From positions 3,088,501-3,152,500 of the forward strand of contig VCAZ01000005.1 of NCBI GenBank assembly GCA_005784505.1: a DNA stretch of 64,000 bases, given 5' to 3'. This DNA is from Bagarius yarrelli (lineage: Eukaryota > Chordata > Actinopteri > Siluriformes > Sisoridae). Shown in pieces: positions 49,846-60,187 of this stretch. The notes beneath the pieces were generated by a model. That model searched no databases. It saw nothing but the letters and a program-made list of their open reading frames with translations, and had not been told where the DNA came from. Numbering within the stretch: position 1 is the first letter of the stretch; every line of letters starts with the position of its first letter. The position numbers and the translations under genes were made by a program.

Positions 49846-50205
49846 TATCCTTTTCCTTTACTTTTTATTTTCTCATTCTCTTTTCTATTCCCTCTTTCCC
49901 TATTCTCTTTTCCTTCTTTTTCACTTTTCTTGCCTATTATTTTCCTTGTTCTCTTATTTGTTTATTTATTTCCTTATTTACTTTTTGTCCCCTTCTCTTT
50001 CAATTTGCTTTACTTATTTTCTTAGTTTTCACTTTTCCTTTCTTTTTTAATTAGCTTTTCTTATTCTCTTTTCTTTTTTATTTTCTTTTCCTTATTCTCA
50101 TTTATTTTCTTTTTATTCACTTTTCTTTCAATTAGCTTTTCTCATTTACTTTTTGTTTTCACTTTGCGTTTGCTTTTTTGCTTTTTGCTATTCTTTTCTC
50201 TTAAA
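49846..50205. repeat. Pyrimidine-rich tract (~350 bp)
   Basis: Almost pure T and C on the plus strand, built from variants of 'ttccttttcttattctc'. It is not a simple fixed-unit repeat. It ends just before a CpG-rich patch. Confidence 0.9.
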
Positions 50206-50269
50206 CTTATACCAGGGCTGTACCCCATACCTGGTGCTACCTAAATGACCGCACGCCGACTGCTCTGGT

Positions 50270-50390
50270 CTTTGTTCTTTTATAGGCGCGCGCTCAGGTG
50301 CCTCGCATTCCGCTGATTAGGCGTCATGGCGGCGTTGCCTGGCAACCGCGCGTGACTGTGAACTTGCCTGCCGCGAAGTCCGTTTTTTTA
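50270..50390. promoter_or_regulatory. CpG-rich patch with an RFX X-box
   Basis: A short GC-rich, CpG-dense island in AT-rich DNA. GTTGCCTGGCAAC at 50334-50346 is a near-ideal palindromic X-box, the site bound by RFX factors in ciliary and some other promoters. It is flanked by 'catggcggcg' (YY1-like) and 'ggcgcgcgctc'. ATGs are present on both strands beside it, in good contexts, but each frame closes within 9-15 codons. This suggests a promoter whose gene I cannot identify, or an orphan CpG element. Confidence 0.5.
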
Positions 50391-50975
50391 TTAGGTCATA
50401 TTTAACGTTTGAAGCTAATGGGAATCAGTACACTGTTCACCTAGCAGTCTTATTTACAGCATTATTATACCATTTGGAAATAAAAAAAAAAATATTTAAA
50501 ATGTTATTTATGACTAATAATTAACTTAATTTTCTTAATTAACATTGATTTTCATGATTTACAGCAATCTGATTCCTTTCTTTAGGCAACACGTGTAAAG
50601 TTCAGGAAAGGTCATGGAAAGAATCTGAACTGTAACTGAAGTAACTATGCAGTAAAAATAGTCTCATCAACTTTTTAAAATAAAAGAATGCCATTTAATG
50701 CTTTATTAATGGAAACTGAATCAGTTAAAACAAAACCTACCTGGTTGTGCACTGGGGGAAAAAAACAAGCATAAAAGCTAATAAAATGTGGAAATGATTG
50801 TACATGTAAATCCCGACACTAACAGAAGGGGACAGGATTTCACTTGGTAATTTGACCCTAATAAAATATTATAATTAAATATAATAATATTATAAAATTA
50901 ACTTATGCAGGGTTTTCTGCTTCAGTTAATTTATTGTTGGTATATCATGATGTTACCATTGTGTAAAAAAAAAAA

Positions 50976-51057
50976 ATATCCCATCTTAGTAAGTTGGGGT
51001 CAGAGCGTGAATCAGCTATAATGGTCCTAACCATTTTGAGCCACCACGCCCCTTTCA
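50976..51057 (-). mobile_element. SINE copy with internal deletion, reversed
   Basis: On the minus strand it reads 'ggtggctcaaaatggttagg' and then jumps to 'gctgattcacgctctgaccc' and 'caacttactaagatggg', the two ends of the SINE at 39632. The middle (B box and body) is missing. Confidence 0.8.
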
Positions 51058-51404
51058 TTAATAATCTTTATAATAACCGCCACCTATCCGAATAGATTTT
51101 TTACTAGATTTTGCAGCATCGCACATTTGGAGTCAAAGGTTTCATTAAAAAAAAAAAAATATAAAAAATACATATGTATGTATATATATAAACACCACAC
51201 AATTTTAAGGTGCTCAGAGGCCTTGTGCACAGGGGCATTGTCATGCTGCACATCAAATGTCACTTTATTTTACTTGCTTGGGTTACATGTATTGTCTCCT
51301 ATACAATAAAAGCCACTGATGTAAAAGATATGGTAAGTGATGAAACTTGTCCAAGCTACCCTCATTAAAATCCATGCAGAGGTTAAAAGAAACTGTAGTA
51401 ATGG

Positions 51405-51452
51405 TTGTAGTGTATCATACATTTTTACATAAAAATGTATGATACACTACAA
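51405..51452. repeat. 48-bp hairpin with 23-bp perfect arms
   Basis: Arms 51405-51427 and 51430-51452 are exact reverse complements with a two-base centre. The left arm begins TTGTAGTGTATCATAC. Confidence 0.98.
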
Positions 51453-51718
51453 ACATAACTACTTAAATAAATACTTAACTACAGAGTAAAGAATAATGTT
51501 ATAGAAACCTCTTGCATTTCATCAACATACAGTACTTAAACAAACTGATAAACATTAATATCTAAGTGAAGCTTTAAATTGTACATTTAACATATGCTGT
51601 ATTGACACTATACTTACATTTAGACAACCTTTAGAAACAAAAATCAATAAAATGTATATTGTCATCATACATAAATAACAAAATAGCAATTGTGTTAAAA
51701 TCCACAATTATAACAATA

Positions 51719-51720
51719 TA

Positions 51721-51764
<44 letters not shown>
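51719..51764. repeat. (TA)n microsatellite
   Basis: About 20 TA units. Confidence 0.97.
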
Positions 51765-51767
<3 letters not shown>

Positions 51768-51967
51768 TTTGTAAGACTGATAAATACAAAACAAAATGTT
51801 TTTAGCATCTACCAAAAGTGCAAATACTAAAACTGTGCAAATGCAAATAAATATGTAAGTATGTACATCAATAAAGGCTATGTAATTTTGTGCATAAAGG
51901 AGTATGTGCAAGAAGGAGTATGTTTAAGAATTTACAACATTTGAAGAGTAGTTATGCATTGTGCAAA

Positions 51968-52143
51968 TTACATTTACAGCATTTGGCAGATGCCGTTATC
52001 TAGAGCAACTTACATTTATCTCTTTTATACAACTGAGGGTTAAGGGCCTGGCTCAGGGGCCCAACAGTGGCAGCTTGGTGGAGCTGGGAATCAAACCCAC
52101 AATCTTCAGGTTGGTAGTCCAACACCCTTAACCATGAGCCACC
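51968..52143 (-). mobile_element. V-SINE (DANA/Mermaid type), reversed, near full length
   Basis: 'ttacatttacagcatttggc' and 'gggcctggctcaggggccca' are present, along with B-box-like 'gggaatcaaaccca' and the head 'ccttaaccatgagccacc', all on the opposite strand. It interrupts a 'gtgcaa'-rich repeat that resumes after it. Confidence 0.9.
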
Positions 52144-52259
52144 TCATCCCATTGTGTGCATTGCACAGAGTATATATTTTATAGACAAATTAGTGTAATA
52201 AACATTATAACGTACATTTTAAATAAACTATATTATACAGAAAAAAATGTAACAGAATG

Positions 52260-52670
52260 TACAGATTAAGGCAGAGTGAGTGTCCTAGCCGTGTAATGTG
52301 GAGTTCAGAAGATTTATGGGAAAAAACTGGCGCTGAACCTGATGGTTCTGGTGCAGATGGTCCTGTATCTCCTCCTGTTGAAAGAAGGGTAAACAGTTTG
52401 TGATTGGAGTTGAAGAAGTCCTTGGTGAGTTTGTGTGCTCTGCGCAGACATCTATTGTGGTAAAGAGACTTAATGGCTGGTAGCTATGTGCTGATGATGC
52501 AGTGGGTGGTTTTCAGGACCCTTTGCAGTGATTTCTTTTCACACACCGTGGAGCCACCCAACCACACTACCACCATACCACACTGTGATAGACAATGTGA
52601 CTTGTTGCTCTGATTGCCTTGATACTTGATAGTTTTTGATAGTTGTTTTGTCTTAATAGTAAAAGTGAGC
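52260..52670 (-). mobile_element. Probable retroelement fragment, antisense
   Basis: The wording 'tgatggttctggtgcagatg', 'ctgtatctcctcctgttgaa' and 'gtggttttcaggaccctttgcagtg' (positions about 52340-52530) corresponds to a non-coding piece repeated in many fish genomes. The 'gtgcaaat' motifs at 51820-51970 are its usual neighbours and the V-SINE at 51968 sits inside. I cannot name the family firmly. Confidence 0.55.
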
Positions 52671-52862
52671 AATTTTTGCAGTTTTTTTAAAAAAGCTTAG
52701 TAAAAAATGGGCTCCTGCATCTACCTGTCTGTGGCCCTCGCAGAATAAATAAGTGGATATGGGACAAATTGGAGTCACACTCAAAATTGAAGTGGAAAAA
52801 CACTCTACCAGGCTGATCCAACTTTGATGTAATGTCCTTAAAACAACCAGTCAAAATGAGGC

Positions 52863-53943
52863 TCAGTAGTGTGTGTGGCCTCCACGTGCCTGTATGACCT
52901 CCCTACAACGCCTGGGCATGCTCCTGATGAGGTGGCGGATGGTCTCCTGAGGGATCTCCTCCCAGACCTGGACTAAAGCATCCACCAACTCCTGGACAGT
53001 CTGTGGTGCAACGTGGTGTTGGTGGGATGGAGCGAGACATGATGTCCCAGATTCAGTATTTATGGATTCAGGTCTGGGGAACGGGTGGGCCAATCCATAG
53101 CATCAATGCCTTCGTCTTGCAGGAACTGCTGACACACTCCAGCCACATGAGGTGTAGCATTGTCTTGCATTAGGAGGAACCCAGGAGCAACTGCACCGGC
53201 ATATGGTCTCACAAGGGGTCTGAGCATCTCATCTCGGTACCTAATGGCAGTCAGGCTACCTCTGGCGAGCACATGGAGGGCTGTGTGGCCCTCCAAAGAA
53301 ATGCCACCCCCCACATTACTTACTGACCCACTGCCAAACCGGTCATGCTGGAGGATGTTGCAGGCAGCAGAACGTTCTCCACAGCGTCTCCAGACTCTGT
53401 CACGTCTGTCACATGTGCTTAGTGTGAACCTGCTTTCATCTGTGAAGAGCACAGGGCGCCAGTGGCGAATTTGCCAATCTTGGTGTTCTCTGGCAAATGC
53501 CAAATGTCCTGCACGGTGTTGGGCTGTAAGCACAACCCCCACCTGTGGATGTCGGGCCCTCATACCACCCTCATGGAGTCTGTTTCTGACCTGTTTGAGC
53601 AGACACATGCACATTTGTGGCCTGCTGGAGGTCATTTTTTGCAGGGCTCTGGCAGTGCTCCTCCTGTTCCTCCTTGCACAAAGGCAGAGGTAGCGGTCCT
53701 GCTGCTGGGTTGTTTGCCCTCCTACGGCCTCCTCCACGTCTCCTGATGTACTGGCCCTGTTGCCCTCCTACGGCCTCCTCCACGTCTCCTGATGTACTGG
53801 CCTGTCTCCTGGTAGCGCCTCCATGCTCTGGACACTACGCTGACAGACACAGCAAACCTTCTTGCCACAGCTCGCATTGATGTGCCATCCTGGATGAGCT
53901 GCACTACCTGAGCCACTTGTGTGGGTTGTAGACTCCGTCTCAT
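52863..53943 (-). pseudogene. Tc1-like transposase, inactivated
   Basis: This DDE transposase would cut and paste the element between TA sites. The start MRRSLQPTQVAQVVQLIQDG (ATG at 53943) opens the helix-turn-helix DNA-binding domain, including MRAVARRFAVSVSVVSRAWR and the GRPR-like GGGRRR. The catalytic domain shows HWRPVLFTDESRF (first Asp, near 53450) and LLMQDNATPH (second Asp, near 53160). The third catalytic residue should follow DWPTRSPDLNP, but a small substitution/insertion at about 53058-53070 creates a stop (TAA) and removes the expected Glu. The C-terminal part, DALVQVWEEIPQETIRHLIR…, then lies in another frame and ends at 52863. A 46-bp tandem duplication (53715-53760, 53761-53806) breaks the frame a second time. 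The protein cannot be active. Confidence 0.9.
53715..53806. repeat. 46-bp tandem duplication in the transposase
   Basis: 'tgccctcctacggcctcctc' starts at 53715 and again at 53761; about 42 bases of each unit are identical. The period is not a multiple of three, so it shifts the frame. Confidence 0.95.
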
Positions 53944-54237
53944 GCTACCACTAGAGTGAAAGCACCGCCAGCATTCAAAAGTGACCAAAACATCAGCCAG
54001 AAAGCATAGGAACTGAGAAGTGGTCTGTGGTCACCACCTGCAGAACCACTCCTTTATTGGGGGTGTCTTGCTAATTGCCTATAATTTCCACCTGTTGTCT
54101 ATTCCATTTGCACAACAGCATGTGAAATTGATTGTCAATCAGTGTTGCTTCCTAAGTGGGCAGTTTGATTTCACAGAAGTGTGATTGACTTGGAGTTACA
54201 TTGTGTTGTTTAAGTGTTCCCTTTATTTTTTTGAGCA

Positions 54238-54238
54238 G

Positions 54239-54269
<31 letters not shown>

Positions 54270-54284
54270 ATATATATCTATATC
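54238..54284. repeat. (TA)n array beside the Tc1 end
   Basis: TA repeats with two TC interruptions, directly abutting the transposon terminus. Tc1 elements insert at TA, so the array is a natural target. Confidence 0.95.
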
Positions 54285-54329
54285 TTCTGCAGTCTAGAGG
54301 TCAGTTTGACAGAAGTCAAAGACCACTTG

Positions 54330-54570
54330 TTTAGACGGCGCCTGTGTTGTGAGACGCCGTGTGGTGCTATGACGCGCATGCTCAGTTGCGTCTACCCCGC
54401 TCAGAGCAGCGCTGCGCTGTGCCGTGGAGTTGCGCTGGCGTTGAGAATATACAGGACTCCTGTAATAAATAGCACAGATTTGCTCAGCACCATGTCCGTG
54501 TTTGAAGAATGAAAAGATCGGATCGTAGCTGCTGCACAGGAAGCACAGGAGTGCATCCTTCTCAAACGGT
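54330..54570 (+). promoter_or_regulatory. GC-rich promoter-like patch / possible first exon
   Basis: A CpG-richer island with 'gcgcatgctcag' (54371-54382, close to an NRF1 site) and an ATG in good context (cagcaccATGtcc, 54492). In this frame the sequence is open from 54201 to about 54690 except for a single TGA at 54510-54512. After that TGA the reading continues KDRIVAAAQEAQECILLKR up to a possible donor (cg|gtaccg) at about 54569. I do not recognise the protein. It could be the first exon of a gene to the right, a pseudogene, or chance. Confidence 0.35.
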
Positions 54571-54980
54571 ACCGTTTCTTATTCCAGCGTGTTTACGAAT
54601 ATCCTCCAATCCGACAGTTTGGTTTCTCTTCGCTCTCTCATCCGAAGCCAATGGAATTACCCGGATCATTGTTATTGCTTTTAATTCGTTGAAATCTTAA
54701 TGTTTTTGTATAAAAGAATGATCGTTTCTATCTTTATTCTTTTTATTTTTGGCACTATTTATTCGATCGTGTTTATCTGATCTCTGGCTACGTAAGATGC
54801 GTACTGATTTTTTTTATACTCGTTAGTAGTGCAGTATGCAGCCGAAATAAGTGTTTACTGTCATAGTATTGTATTCGGAATATCTTTAAATGGTTGATTA
54901 TTTTGAATCATTTATAAAAACAGATCGGCTGTGGACAAGCTTTTTCAAAGTGAATTTCATAACACTCAATAATCTGCTCG

Positions 54981-55143
54981 TTTACATTTACAGCATTATC
55001 CAGAGCGACTTAGATTTATCCCATTTATACTACTAAACAATTAGGGTTAGGGGCCTTGTTCAGGGGCCCGACAGTCGTGGCTTGGAAATCGAACCCACAA
55101 ACTTCGGGTTGGTAGTCCAACACCTTAACCATGAGCCACCACT
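54981..55143 (-). mobile_element. V-SINE copy, reversed (cluster copy 1)
   Basis: 'tttacatttacagcattatc', 'ccagagcgacttagattta' and 'ggggccttgttcaggggccc' are present, with the head 'ccttaaccatgagccaccac'. Confidence 0.9.
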
Positions 55144-55451
55144 TCTTCACACTCATTACTCAATAACGTCTCCGGTGTGAAATTATACAAGTGATCACGT
55201 GATCAATCTAAAATAGAAATGGTGCTACTGTATTTCTTTTGTATTATTTCTGAAACTGTTAAAGCAACAACTGCTGTGAACACACATGTTTCAGTCATGT
55301 GGCATGAATTGTGAAACTGTATTTTCTTCCGTTTTTGACTTTGGTTGGTTAATGTACATTGGAAGCTGCACTGTGTTTACAGTGTGAGATTAGATTAGAT
55401 TGTCTCATTGTGCAGACGACAAATACAGATCTTATAGAATGCATTGAACTA

Positions 55452-55583
55452 GTTTACATTTACAGCCGTATGGGGTTTAAGGGCCTTGCTCAAGGGCCCA
55501 GCATTTACCAGTAACTTGGTGGTGCTGGGAATTGAACCAGGATCTTTCAATTAGCACTCTAACACCTTAACCAATGTGTTACC
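55452..55583 (-). mobile_element. V-SINE copy, reversed (cluster copy 2)
   Basis: 'tttacatttacagc' jumps directly to 'gggtttaagggccttgctca', so the 'tatccagagcgactt' part is deleted. The rest, through 'gctgggaattgaacc' and 'accttaacca', is kept. Confidence 0.85.
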
Positions 55584-55642
55584 TTTCCCCCCTAGTTAGA
55601 AGTGCCAACTGCAAAATGTATATAAATACATCCACATATATA

Positions 55643-55770
55643 ACATTACATTACCAGCATTTGGCAGACACCTTTATCCAGAGCGATTTATTGGGGGTTA
55701 GGGGCCTTGCTCAGGGACGCACAGTGGTGGCATGGTGGTGCTGGAAATCGAACCCCCGGTCTTTCTGGTA
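55643..55770 (-). mobile_element. V-SINE copy, reversed (cluster copy 3)
   Basis: 'acattaccagcatttggcag' and 'tttatccagagcgattta' are followed by 'ggggttaggggccttgctca' and 'gaaatcgaacccccggtctt'; the head is cut off at about 55770. Confidence 0.88.
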
Positions 55771-55774
55771 TAAG

Positions 55775-55980
55775 TCCAGACATTCAGTGTCACCCAATTC
55801 AGGATGGTTTCCCTTTTGAGTCTCTTCCGCCTTCATCTCAAGGATTTTTTTCTTGTGACAGTCACCACCGGCTTCCTCATCAGGGACAAACTTAGACTCT
55901 TTTTACTGTTACTGCATTCTATGTAAAGCTGCTTCAAGATGTCTATTGTTAAAGTGCGAAAAAAATAAAAATAAATTAAA
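55775..55980 (+). mobile_element. LINE 3' UTR fragment, L2-type
   Basis: 'cgccttcatctcaaggattt', 'gtcaccaccggcttcctcat', 'cagggacaaacttagactct' and 'gtaaagctgcttcaagatgt' parallel the 3' UTR of the LINE at 42820-43000. The tail is 'gaaaaaaataaaaataaat'. Confidence 0.75.
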
Positions 55981-57673
55981 TTGAATATAGATAGATTATA
56001 ATGTGTATATACAGAAAGATCAGACGGATTCATGTCCCAACTTATTCTCTCTTTGCTCTGATTAGATGCTCACACACATTAAGATTTTTGTAGTAAAAAC
56101 TCATTTTGGGCCTCATGTCAAATCATGGGCCATTACAATTGTCCTTCCTCTAAACTTTTTACAATCCCTCTGGTAATGATTTTGTAGTCTCTAGTATAGT
56201 CTCTAATGCTAAAGGTGGTTAATCTTGTTATTCTTGGTCATGCTTACAGTCCACATGGGTGTATACTTCATGTCATTCCAATACTTATGGTTCTATATTG
56301 TATGATATGGTGTTTTGTAATTATTATTATTATTATTATTATAGTTTACTATGTTGATTGTCCTTAACCATAATCTTAACTTTAATTAGCTACCATTATG
56401 GACTTTGCTTAAATAATTTTATACAAAACTGCTTGCTTTCTTTCTGTGTGAGAGAAAAGCCTGGTCATTACCACCTATTCATATAAGTCAGGATGGCAGA
56501 TGCTGTGTTTCCAATACGTTATCTTTGTTTCAAAGGCCTCAGCTTATAACCCTACACAGATGTGCTATTGAGGGTCACATGTTAACATCCAAGCCCTAGA
56601 GCCAGTGTCACAGCTTATTGAAAACATGTGTAGCTTAATTTGTGTGTGTTGAAAGCAGACATCACAGACTTAGTGGTGCTTAGCGTACAGTGTCACCCAG
56701 TGAGATATAGATACTCTCAGTATTAGCATTATCTTATGCCATAATTGCAATTTGTCTACTTGTATTATGGTTGGTTCATCGGGCCTTTATTTTACCTTCC
56801 TTAATTTATTTCTTCTAATAGAATGCGATTGTTCTTGGTTACAGTTTTTGTTCTGTTCCATCTCTGAGCATGAAAATGTGCCTATTAACCACCCACAGCC
56901 TTGTAGCACATGAGTCATTAAGGCGCCTGCTGTATAGTAGCATAGACCACAGCATTTCTCTTACCGCCTGCTATTAAACGTTTTAAAGAAATAAAACCTC
57001 CTTTTTTCACTTTAGTCTTTTGAAGCTTAAGCTTCTGTTAAATGTAGCATCTTGTAATTCCTTACCCTAAATCTTATTTACCTTTGGTAGTCATACTGAC
57101 ACTGGATGTTTACTCTGTAGTCAGAGTTCAGGCGTAACGTTTAGCACAAACATTGCTAGTTTTCTCAGCCATGTGTTTAGGCTTTCTTTTAAGATGGTGG
57201 ATTACTTAAACAAATAGCACAGATATGTGAAATACTGTTGGATAGTAAAGTTCAACATGATTGAAGCTCTGTTAGTGGTTCGAAACACAGAGGTTTCAGT
57301 TGTCCTATAAAACCACATAAATTTTCAGTATCAGCATCAGCATTTCCTCTATAGGAACTTTCTCACAAGAACTACATAATCATTTATTTCTTGTTTTTAA
57401 GCAGGCTTTGAAAATGTGACCAAAGATGCAAAACATTTCTCATTAACAAATAGTGGTGATTATGCTTTAGTGGCTACCATGTTTTAGTCCCCAAGTTACT
57501 ACAGTTTTATTATGGTGACTTTGTTTATTACATATTTAAGCATTTCATCAATGTTTTTATTTGTTAGTTTTTTTGTATATTTAATTGACTTAAATACCAA
57601 GCTAGTTCAGAAAAGAAACAATTTAATTTCTTGTAATTGTGTTTTAATCGAAAATATAAATCCTATTGACAGT

Positions 57674-57712
57674 CAATCCATCCATCCATCCATCCATCCA
57701 TCCATCGATCCA
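57674..57712. repeat. (TCCA)n microsatellite
   Basis: About nine TCCA units with one TCGA. Confidence 0.93.
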
Positions 57713-58154
57713 TTGCCTATATCTGCTTATTCAGCTTCAAACAGTCTCTGTATTGGTCATGGTTATGCTTAAGACTTGGTTATTATTATTAAGTGACCTG
57801 CATGTAGACGGCACTTTGTGGGATTGTCTGGTGCTAGACAACACAAACAGTAACTATAGTTTGTATACCAAAAATGAGACCCTAAAGTTAAATTAAATAA
57901 GCCATTTATCTGTTGATGCACTGGCAATAGTGCATATGAGTTTCCAAGAGAGCCTCTCAGCTAGAACAAGGTTCCTTTAGTTAGCTGAAGTGTTGTGAAT
58001 GTGTGCGATGGTACAAGGCAGAGACGGCCCATCCAGATGGCAGTCTGGATTAACCATCATGCCAGCCCATTCATTTGCTCGGTTTCCATATTCTTTGTTT
58101 GAGTTTTGTTGCAGGAATTTACAAATTTTACAAGATTTATCTAGTAAATAGAAT

Positions 58155-58470
58155 CTAGAGGTATTTATTCTATTGTGGTCAGGCAGTAGAGGATTTACAT
58201 AAAACAGGCCTTAATATTAAATGTATAGTGCATAATACCACCAAAATATTCCAATGTGGTAATATATTATGTATTTATTAGTACAATTATAATGTTTGAT
58301 TTGCTTGATTCAATTATTATATTCTTATTTTTTAAACTCTCTCTGGTTAGGCAAGAGAAGGAATGATAGAAATATAAAACCACAACTGTTCATTTTTCAC
58401 TTTCCTTATGCTTTTGCAGCCTCAAAAACAGATGAACCCAAAGACCTGTTTTGTAACAATCTGTGTTCTA
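58155..58470. repeat. Duplicated ~300 bp segment, copy 1
   Basis: It is matched by 61240-61530 in the same orientation, including 'ttaatattaaatgtatagtg', 'cataataccaccaaaatatt' and 'gcctcaaaaacagatgaacc'. Each copy has small indels of its own. The 3' part looks like a polypyrimidine tract plus AG before 'cctcaaaaacagatg'. Confidence 0.9.
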
Positions 58471-59505
58471 ATTTAATGCGAATAAAGTTGAGGTCAAGAC
58501 TTGTTAAAAAATATTTATAGTCAATTTTTAAACAAGAGATTGGATTTTTTATAGAAAAACGCTTGCCAGGTAAACTCATCCATCTTGCAAGCCTGTTAAA
58601 CTCAAGGTTTTTAACTAATGCAAAGAAGCCATGAACATTATGGAGGCTTTAACAAACAAAGTCAAACAGTATTTTTAAAAATGTTTTGGTCAAAACTCCA
58701 AAACAGCTAATTTGTAAATACAAAAAACTGCCAAAGTAAAATTACTATATCTTAACTCAAACAATGATAATGGAATAATTAACGGAAGTTTACAGTGTCC
58801 AATTCTGTTAAATAGTTATTTTTTTGTTATATGCTTTTGTTGGTGTGAGTGTCTTTAATAAGTTTCCGACAAAGGTTTTCTTCCAATAATTGTAAAAGAT
58901 TAAAAACAAAGTAAAAACAAAAATGTTTTATAGATAATACTATAAGACTATAACATACGGAATATCTTGTACTTTAGACAGATTATGCTAATAAGATGTT
59001 GTGCATTAAAAATATGCTGACAAAAATGAAGCTCCAAGCCAATTTCATTTATTTCGGCTGAATTTAGTGCTGGTTAAAAAAAAAGCACAAATGCAGCACA
59101 GATGAGCGAGATTTAGATGCACACAGCCTGGACTTTGATGTAATGCTTAGAGTCTTTACAGGCTATGAAATGTAGTTTTTCATTATTTTTATGTGATTAA
59201 CACATCACAAGCAAAGAGCAATGTTTCACACAGACTGTGTTACACGTTCCTGTAAAATGTTTTTCTTACTTTCTGAAATCTTTTAAAGCAGAAATAAAAC
59301 CCATTTACCTCCTAATCAATGTATGTCTGTAAAACTCTTTATACTTATTGTTTCACTAAAAGGTTGGTCCATAATGCTAAACTATTGATGCTAAATTTCG
59401 TCACAATTACAATTTTGTAGAAAGTTACAGTTTGTTTTTTTTTATTCTTTTGCAAGTCCCTAATTACAATATGATTGGTTTTATTGACTTCAAAATATAT
59501 GTATG

Positions 59506-59582
<77 letters not shown>
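59506..59582. repeat. (TA)n microsatellite, long
   Basis: About 38 uninterrupted TA units. Confidence 0.98.
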
Positions 59583-59586
<4 letters not shown>

Positions 59587-59825
59587 CGGTACCACGGCTG
59601 AGCAACCGAGCGACACGCGCAACACCAAGTCCAGTCTGTGTAGCAAGGTTTATCGTGTGTACGAACCATTTGATGTGCGGCTTAAATCCTGTCTTGCGCA
59701 CAGCCACATCCATATTACGTGCATTGTCTGTTACAGTAGCGATTTAAATCATGTTAGCAGAGATGTACAGTATTAATTTATTACAATGTTTGCATATTGT
59801 CTTTGTCTTGTTTATCATTCATTCC

Positions 59826-59959
59826 CAGCTTCACCATGCCACCACTTTTGGGTCCCTAAGCAAGGCCCTTAACCCCCAACTGCTCAGCTGTATAAATGAG
59901 ATAAATGTAAGTCGCTCTGGATAAGGGCGTCTGCCAAATGCTGTAAATCTAAATGTAGG
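59826..59959 (+). mobile_element. V-SINE 3' part
   Basis: 'accacttttgggtccctaag', 'caaggcccttaacccccaac' and 'agtcgctctggataagggcg' are present, ending 'gccaaatgctgtaaatctaa'. The tRNA head is missing. Confidence 0.9.
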
Positions 59960-60088
59960 TATCCAGTGTCTCGCCACACCCCTATTTGTAATGTATAGTC
60001 CAAAACATGTCCCCTAAATACCCTAAAAATGAAAGAGCAAGTACATACATCCCTTAATTACACATCTGATATTATTACTTAAATCATA

Positions 60089-60159
<71 letters not shown>
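60089..60159. repeat. (TA)n microsatellite, long
   Basis: About 35 TA units, just upstream of the V-SINE at 60188. Confidence 0.98.
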
Positions 60160-60162
<3 letters not shown>

Positions 60163-60187
60163 TCTTCAGGTTGAATATATAGTGTAG

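Larger units (their letters stand above)
50400..51718. other. Non-coding stretch with SINE fragment and long hairpin
   Basis: AT-rich. It holds the SINE fragment at 50976 and the hairpin at 51405 (both listed separately); nothing else recognised. Confidence 0.4.
52764..54237 (-). mobile_element. Tc1-like DNA transposon, 3'-truncated
   Basis: A Tc1/mariner element of the type widespread in fish. Its transposase-upstream end lies at the right, with the terminal 'ctttatttttttgagcagta' next to a TA (54219-54238) and inside a (TA)n array. The matching opposite terminus is absent: the element stops near 52764, shortly after the transposase stop. The internal order on the minus strand is terminal repeat, ~260-base leader, transposase, short 3' end. 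Confidence 0.9.
55985..59500. other. Non-coding stretch
   Basis: AT-rich; (ATT)n at about 56319-56341 and (TCCA)n at 57674-57712. It contains the first copy of a duplicated segment at 58155-58470. No gene recognised. Confidence 0.4.

Noticed and set aside
53160..53880. Plus-strand frames of up to 177 codons
   Set aside because: Antisense shadows of the Tc1-like transposase.
57674..57712. Regularly spaced repeat suggestive of a CRISPR-like array
   Set aside because: It is a simple (TCCA)n microsatellite without spacers, in a vertebrate genome.
59345..59776. Frames of 90-122 codons on both strands
   Set aside because: They are inflated by the (TA)n array, which reads as IYIYIY on either strand.
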